Positions 13,405-17,422 of a stretch of 17,422 bases of DNA are shown here, piece after piece. The DNA comes from Thermoproteus sp. UBA157 (GTDB lineage Archaea; Thermoproteota; Thermoprotei; Thermoproteales; Thermoproteaceae). The first letter of the stretch is position 1, and each line of letters starts with the position of its first letter. The stretch lies in NCBI GenBank assembly GCA_002497345.1, contig DANS01000016.1, forward strand, positions 23,581-41,002. Reading direction: 5' to 3'. The translations under genes and the position numbers were made by a program. The notes under the pieces are model-generated. The model did no database searches. It was not told where the DNA came from and saw only the letters and a program-made list of their open reading frames with translations.

Positions 13405-14516
13405 CTCAACGCCTCGGCGTGTTTCTTGAATCCCTCGTATTCGGCCAGCCTCACCGCGTACTCCCTCAGCCTCGTGTCGGCCAGAAGCCAAGCGATTCCT
13501 ACGGGCTTCATAAACGTCAAGGGCGTCACGGGGCCCCTCCACCTGGCGCTGCCTCCCGTGGGCAATACGTGGGATATGCCGGCCGCGTAGTCGAGCAGAG
13601 GGCTCGGCGCATTGATCGATATCGCGCCCACGTTTTTCACCATGTGGGCCAACTCGGGCGCGCCCCACACCTCCAAGTGCTCGGGCGCCACCTCGTCTAT
13701 GACCTTGGCCGCCTCCTCGAGCGAGGAGACCTTCCGAGCGGTCAAGGGCCCCATGGAGCTGGTCCTCTCCGATGCGTATATGCGCTCGACTTCCTCCAAC
13801 AGAGCGGAGTCTCTGGAGAGCACCAGCGCGAAAGACGCAGGGCCGTGCTCCAGCTGGGCCAACGCCCCGGCCGCGACGCGCCTCGGCTCGACGCCCTCGG
13901 CGTATACCACCAGCTCGGTTGGTCCCTCTATGCCGTCGATGCCCACGTAGCGCGAGAGCACGTATTTAGCCGCTTGCACGTAGACGCCGCCGGGGCCCGC
14001 CAAGATGTCGACGCCGAGGTGGAAGGCCGCGTAGGCGAGGCCTTGCGGGCCGCCTAGCTTCACAATGCCCTTCACGCCCAGTTTCTCGGCCACGGTCAGC
14101 AACTCGGGCGTGGCGCCTCTGGGCGGCGTTACTACGTAAATTTCGGAAACGCCGGCTATTCTGGCCGGAACCGCGAGCATGACCAATGTGGATATATACC
14201 GGGCCGGCACATAGAGCGCGGCCCTCTCCACGGGCCTCCAATACAGAGCCCTCAACACCCCTTCGTAGTAGTCCAGCGCGTCCGGCGGCCGCGCCTTGGC
14301 GTAGAGCCTCTCGAGGGACCTCGCCGCCTCCAGCGCCGCCTCGACCACCGAGAGGTCCGCGGCGGGGCTCCGGCCGGGCGGCGCGACGACCTCTTCGGGC
14401 GCAGCGCCGTCTAGCCTCTTGGACCACTCCAGCGCCGCCGGCAAGCCCCCTTCCCTTACATCCTTGACGATCTCCTCGGCGGCCTTAAGGGCCTCCTCCG
14501 GAAACGCCTGCCTCAC
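13401..14516 (-). CDS. hisD: Histidinol dehydrogenase
   Basis: About 371 residues from GTG 14516; the frame is open to a TTG at 14552 (383 residues). NAD- and zinc-dependent oxidation of histidinol to histidine, the last two steps of the pathway. Seen: YVPARYISTLVMLAVPARIAG, VTPPRGATPELL, KLGGPQGLAYAA, AGPGGVYVQAAKYVL, GPTELVVYAE; the zinc Gln/His pair in AQLEHGP; the catalytic PEHLE; LPTGGSARW; and the C-terminal GFKKHAEALR with the last zinc histidine. It is shorter than the usual 420-430. The GTG is preferred because a TATA box is centred 23 bases upstream of it, while no TATA suits the TTG. In E. coli the N-terminus is longer, so the start is only moderately certain. Followed by hisE with an ATGA overlap. 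Confidence 0.93.
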   Translation of the reverse strand: MRQAFPEEALKAAEEIVKDVREGGLPAALEWSKRLDGAAPEEVVAPPGRSPAADLSVVEAALEAARSLERLYAKARPPDALDYYEGVLRALYWRPVERAALYVPARYISTLVMLAVPARIAGVSEIYVVTPPRGATPELLTVAEKLGVKGIVKLGGPQGLAYAAFHLGVDILAGPGGVYVQAAKYVLSRYVGIDGIEGPTELVVYAEGVEPRRVAAGALAQLEHGPASFALVLSRDSALLEEVERIYASERTSSMGPLTARKVSSLEEAAKVIDEVAPEHLEVWGAPELAHMVKNVGAISINAPSPLLDYAAGISHVLPTGGSARWRGPVTPLTFMKPVGIAWLLADTRLREYAVRLAEYEGFKKHAEALR

Positions 14517-14534
14517 GCCGCGAGGGAGGCCCGG

Positions 14535-14543
14535 GTATATAAG
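14535..14543 (-). promoter_or_regulatory. TATA box of hisDE, inside the extended hisD frame
   Basis: tatataagc on the plus strand, centred 23 bases upstream of GTG 14516 and downstream of the TTG at 14552. It argues for the later start. Confidence 0.6.
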
Positions 14544-14556
14544 CTCCTCCAACGCA

Positions 14557-14566
14557 AAATTTATTT
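14557..14566 (+). promoter_or_regulatory. TATA box of the surface-protein cluster
   Basis: aaatttattt centred about 25 bases upstream of GTG 14587. It lies between two divergent genes and is on the correct side only for the plus-strand cluster. Confidence 0.6.
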
Positions 14567-14586
14567 GAAACGTTGCAGCTCATCAC

Positions 14587-15996
14587 GTGCAGTCGATAGA
14601 GCTCGCCGTGATCGGCTTCGTCATCGTGTTCTTCATAGTCTTCACGTTCTACATAGCGGGGGCCATGTCGGCGGGCTCCCAACAAGCGAGCCAGGCTGAG
14701 CTGAACGTGGTAGCCCAGCAGATACTCCAGAGGATAACGTCCTACGCCGCGTATAATCTCTCCAGCGATGTGGGCGTCGCCAGCCCCGCAACGCCGGGCT
14801 ATCTCAGCGATTACGCCATAGACTACTTGGCGTTGGCGTCCGCCCAGCTGTCGGGATATCCGGCGTGTAGCGTGTGGAATCCCAGCAGCACGCTGGCGCA
14901 GTACGTGGGCGACACGGTCTATATGGTCGGATACGGCTACGTTATACCTACGGCTATTTACGCCAAGCTTAACTTGACGGCCATAGCGAGGAGCCTATTC
15001 GGCAATAAGTACGACGAGTACGACGCAGAAATTCAGATAAAGCCGCTGGTGAGGTTGGCCATATGCCCCTATGTGGTCTTCGCCAGCGGCTTGTCCTTCA
15101 ACAATCCCGGCCCCATCTGCCAGCAGTTCTACGCCGCGTACAGCAATCTCCAGAACAACACGATATACATCGTAGCCAGAGCGGCGGGCTCATATCCGCA
15201 AGGGCAAGTGGCGTACGACCTCTACTACTGCACAACGTCGACGTGTTATCCGCCATACACCGGCACGGTCGCGCTCTCGCCGCTTTTTAGCTCGGGCGGT
15301 TATTATTACAGCTATGCGGCCGTCTCCACGCCCTCCTTCATAAGCTACAGCCAAATAGCCCAGCTGAGCGCGGCGCTCGTCGTATACGCGCAGAAGGTCA
15401 CCTATCCCTACAGCGCGACCTTCTACGTCTTCAACGCGACGAGCGTCTCGCTCATATACGGCGCCCCGTTCCCCGGATCCACGTACACGACCCTCTACTT
15501 GATACACGACGCCGACTACGTCTACCCCAACAGCAACGTCCCATGCGATAGGGCGCCCGGCTCCCAAGGCCGCCAATCGCTCGGCGTGAGATACCTATCG
15601 CTCTACACCGGCCAAGGCTTCATGACCTACGCCTCGGGCATAACCCTCGACCCAGGCACGGGCAACTCGCCGGTGAAGGTGCTCGACTGCAACTCGTGCA
15701 CCACGTCGGCCCACTGCACGGCTTGCTGGGTCGATCTGCCCGCCGACGCGTTGTTGGCAGTCGTCTACGTAACGCCCAGCTCCAGCTCCGGCAAAATACC
15801 CAGCGCTGCGTTGGTGCCCATCCCCCTCTTCCCGGCGCCTCCCGCCACCGACGTCGACATAAAGACTTGGCTGAGGTGGGGCTTCGCGAACACGCCGCAG
15901 ACCTACGCCGCATCTGCCTGGGGCATCTTCAACTCCCTCACGACTACCTACCTAGTCAACGTGACCGTGTATAAGTACCCCGCCCCGACGAGATGA
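14587..15996 (+). CDS. Large N-terminally anchored extracytoplasmic protein (pilin-like N-terminus), function unknown
   Basis: 469 residues from GTG 14587. Residues 6-27 (LAVIGFVIVFFIVFTFYIAGAM) form one hydrophobic helix, preceded directly by QSIE. The Glu at position 5 ahead of a hydrophobic helix recalls the mature N-terminus of type IV pilins, but there is no basic leader or prepilin-peptidase site. The remaining 440 residues are rich in Tyr, Ser and Thr, with several NxS/T sequons (NLS, NLT, NNT, NAT, NVT) and cysteines grouped near residue 365-380, as in a glycosylated beta-rich exported protein. This is inference from composition; no domain family is recognised. It is followed by the 15993 gene with an ATGA overlap, hence one operon. 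A pseudopilin, S-layer-associated or secretion-linked protein are possibilities. Confidence 0.78.
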   Translation: MQSIELAVIGFVIVFFIVFTFYIAGAMSAGSQQASQAELNVVAQQILQRITSYAAYNLSSDVGVASPATPGYLSDYAIDYLALASAQLSGYPACSVWNPSSTLAQYVGDTVYMVGYGYVIPTAIYAKLNLTAIARSLFGNKYDEYDAEIQIKPLVRLAICPYVVFASGLSFNNPGPICQQFYAAYSNLQNNTIYIVARAAGSYPQGQVAYDLYYCTTSTCYPPYTGTVALSPLFSSGGYYYSYAAVSTPSFISYSQIAQLSAALVVYAQKVTYPYSATFYVFNATSVSLIYGAPFPGSTYTTLYLIHDADYVYPNSNVPCDRAPGSQGRQSLGVRYLSLYTGQGFMTYASGITLDPGTGNSPVKVLDCNSCTTSAHCTACWVDLPADALLAVVYVTPSSSSGKIPSAALVPIPLFPAPPATDVDIKTWLRWGFANTPQTYAASAWGIFNSLTTTYLVNVTVYKYPAPTR

Positions 15997-16436
15997 GGTG
16001 GATCATAGAGCTGTTGTTCGCCGTCTTGCTCGTGGCTTTGGCCATATATGCGCTGACCATGTTGCCGAGGAGCCCGGTCTCGGTAACTATGGGCAGACAA
16101 GACGTGGAGACAGCCTACAACACGCTGTTGCGGCTAGCGCTGAGTCCCACGTTCCTCGCGGCCCTTTCGTCGTCCATATGCTCCAACAACACAGCCCCCA
16201 TAAAGGCCATCTTGGACTCCACGATACCTCAGCCTTATGTCTACAACTTCACCGTATATCTAGCCGGGAGCTCGCCGCCTTCCTGCCTAGTCTGCGCTTC
16301 GTGGAGCCAGAAGCTCTTGTCCGTGGCGAGGCCCGCCGGCTGGGGCGGCTCCGCCTCGACGTCGTCGGCCTCCATTATGGCGGTATTACCCGACGGGGCC
16401 CAAGTGAGGCTGGTGTTGTACATAGCCAGGCCATAG
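15993..16436 (+). CDS. Membrane-anchored exported hypothetical protein (pilin-like N-terminus)
   Basis: 147 residues. It begins MRWIIELLFAVLLVALAIYA, a single hydrophobic helix with Glu at position 6, resembling the arrangement in the gene just upstream. After it comes a Ser/Ala-rich body with four cysteines (SSSICSNN, SCLVCASW) and NxT sequons (NNTAP, NFTVY). No family recognised. Its ATG overlaps the preceding stop, indicating translational coupling. The two proteins probably function together at the cell surface (inference from position and shared layout). Confidence 0.75.
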   Translation: MRWIIELLFAVLLVALAIYALTMLPRSPVSVTMGRQDVETAYNTLLRLALSPTFLAALSSSICSNNTAPIKAILDSTIPQPYVYNFTVYLAGSSPPSCLVCASWSQKLLSVARPAGWGGSASTSSASIMAVLPDGAQVRLVLYIARP

Positions 16437-16445
16437 CAACGCAAA

Positions 16446-16454
16446 TTTTATAAT
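16446..16454 (+). promoter_or_regulatory. TATA box of the 16474 gene
   Basis: tttataata centred 24 bases upstream of GTG 16474, within a 37-base gap. It suggests that the third gene of the cluster has its own transcript, perhaps needed in a different amount. Confidence 0.6.
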
Positions 16455-16473
16455 ATAACACGGCATTTGGACA

Positions 16474-17422
16474 GTGTCCTTGCCCAAGCTGAGGGGGCAG
16501 TGGATAATCCTCACGGCGCTCGCCGTGGTGATAGCGGTCGCCGTGATCTACATGGCCTATGTCTCCACCACGATAGTGCCCGTCGCCTCTATTCAAAGAC
16601 CCGCCTACGGCATAATGAGCCAGAACTGGCCGGAGCTGGTGCAGCTTCTGGCGGGATACGCCGCCTTCCTCTCGCAGAGCGGCGCGTCAAGGGCGTCCGT
16701 GGCCGCCATCGATGCCGGCTTGTACAACAACTTGGTCCAAGGCCATCCCGCCGACTCCTACTTCCAGCTCCAGTCAGCCTCCCAGTACCTCGGCCGTGCG
16801 CTTTCGGCCGTGGAACAGGGCTTGATACCGCTCGGCGCGTTCGTGGCCGCGAGCTACGAGGTGGACCAGGGTGGCTTCGGCGGTAGCGTGGGCCCCTATC
16901 CGGCTGCGGTGGTGCTGAGCGATGCGTATAACTTCACCTACTGGTGGCAACGAGGCGCCCTCTCGGCGCCCGGCGCCTATAGGGTCTACAGGTTCGTGGT
17001 CACGCCGTATACGCAGATATGGAGCGGCTACGTCGTCATATATTCGGCCGACGTCAGGAGACCCACGGCGGTAGGCGAGCCCTACAGCTCCGCGATAGCT
17101 GATATACTCAACCAAGCGAGGAGCGGGGGCGGCTACGACGCGAATCTGCTCAAGCAGAAGCTGTATCTTATCCTCGTGAACAACACTGCGCTTAGGGAGG
17201 CCTTGGAGTACTACGCGAGCAAAGGCTGTAATTACCACAACCCCAACGTCGTCGAGCAGTTCAACTCCATGTTGGCTAAAGCCTTTGTGCAACTTCCCTG
17301 GTGGTCCGAGTACTTGAGGTGCCCCTTCTGTCTCTTCGACTTCAAGATGCCGAGGGGGTCCTTGACCTCGCCGGGCGTGTCGGACGAGGTGATGGTCTTG
17401 CTGTACGGCCAGCCGACTGACG
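16474..17422 (+). CDS. Membrane-anchored exported hypothetical protein (partial, C-terminus beyond right edge)
   Basis: 316 codons are open to the window edge from GTG 16474. The N-terminus is VSLPKLRGQ followed by a hydrophobic helix WIILTALAVVIAVAVIYMAY (residues 10-29), i.e. a short basic cytoplasmic tail and one anchor (type II or uncleaved signal). Beyond it lies a long, Tyr/Ser-rich domain with a mostly helical segment (about 45-115), beta-rich stretches (RVYRFVVTPYTQIWSGYVVIYS), an NxT sequon (NNTAL) and a CPFC pair around residue 286. No family recognised. The spaced CxxC could be a metal site or a disulfide. Same orientation and type as the two genes upstream, so likely part of the same surface system. 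Confidence 0.78.
   Translation, partial: MSLPKLRGQWIILTALAVVIAVAVIYMAYVSTTIVPVASIQRPAYGIMSQNWPELVQLLAGYAAFLSQSGASRASVAAIDAGLYNNLVQGHPADSYFQLQSASQYLGRALSAVEQGLIPLGAFVAASYEVDQGGFGGSVGPYPAAVVLSDAYNFTYWWQRGALSAPGAYRVYRFVVTPYTQIWSGYVVIYSADVRRPTAVGEPYSSAIADILNQARSGGGYDANLLKQKLYLILVNNTALREALEYYASKGCNYHNPNVVEQFNSMLAKAFVQLPWWSEYLRCPFCLFDFKMPRGSLTSPGVSDEVMVLLYGQPTD

Noticed and set aside
13405..13668. N-terminal extension of the hisE frame
   Set aside because: Overlaps hisD in another frame with no HisE similarity; the ATGA junction at 13401-13404 sets the start.
13350..14057. Long plus-strand open frame opposite hisD
   Set aside because: Arg/Gly/His-rich shadow of a GC-rich gene on the other strand. 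The same applies to the long frames opposite PCNA, etfA, etfC and hisC.

Overview
The window looks like chromosomal DNA of a hyperthermophilic crenarchaeon of the Thermoproteaceae (Thermoproteus/Pyrobaculum type). Reasons: an archaeal sliding clamp; an EtfABCX electron-bifurcating cluster of the kind known from Pyrobaculum; a long-form HisG; frequent GTG/TTG starts; and an almost universal layout in which a TATA box lies about 21-27 bases upstream of the start codon with no room for a ribosome binding site (leaderless mRNAs). Genes are tightly packed, often with ATGA or TAATG overlaps. There is no gene-free stretch over 300 bases, and I see no tRNA, rRNA, CRISPR array or insertion sequence.

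Layout. 1-1145 (-): 5' part of a succinate dehydrogenase/fumarate reductase flavoprotein, running off the left edge. 1296-1913 (+): a cysteine-containing protein of unknown function. 1988-3126 (-): a small membrane-anchored protein coupled to PCNA. 3204-6699 (-): etfC-etfX and etfB-etfA, which together encode an EtfABCX complex. 6709-7562 (-): a decayed HEPN/nucleotidyltransferase (MNT) pair with several frameshifts. 7707-8387 (+): a MoaD-MoaE fusion. 8384-8758 (-): an unrecognised small protein. 8837-10237 (+): a KaiC/RAD55-like ATPase and thymidylate kinase. 10217-14516: histidine genes as hisC-hisG-hisH (-), hisI (+) and hisD-hisE (-); hisA, hisF and hisB are not in the window. 14587-17422 (+): three successive genes for N-terminally anchored, probably extracytoplasmic proteins, the last running off the right edge.

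The most interesting non-coding signal is a pair of candidate C/D box guide RNAs hidden between genes, one at 1916-1965 (-) and one at 3165-3213 (+). Both show regular C-guide-D'-spacer-C'-guide-D geometry, and each has one guide complementary to the conserved archaeal 16S rRNA 530 loop, predicting methylation three nucleotides apart. Other points worth attention are the broken HEPN-MNT locus, the internal tetraglycine in the MoaD-MoaE fusion, a single TATA region shared by divergent hisC and hisI, likely start corrections for hisD and the 1296 gene, a possible one-base frameshift at the hisG start, and the uncharacterised surface-protein cluster at the right end.
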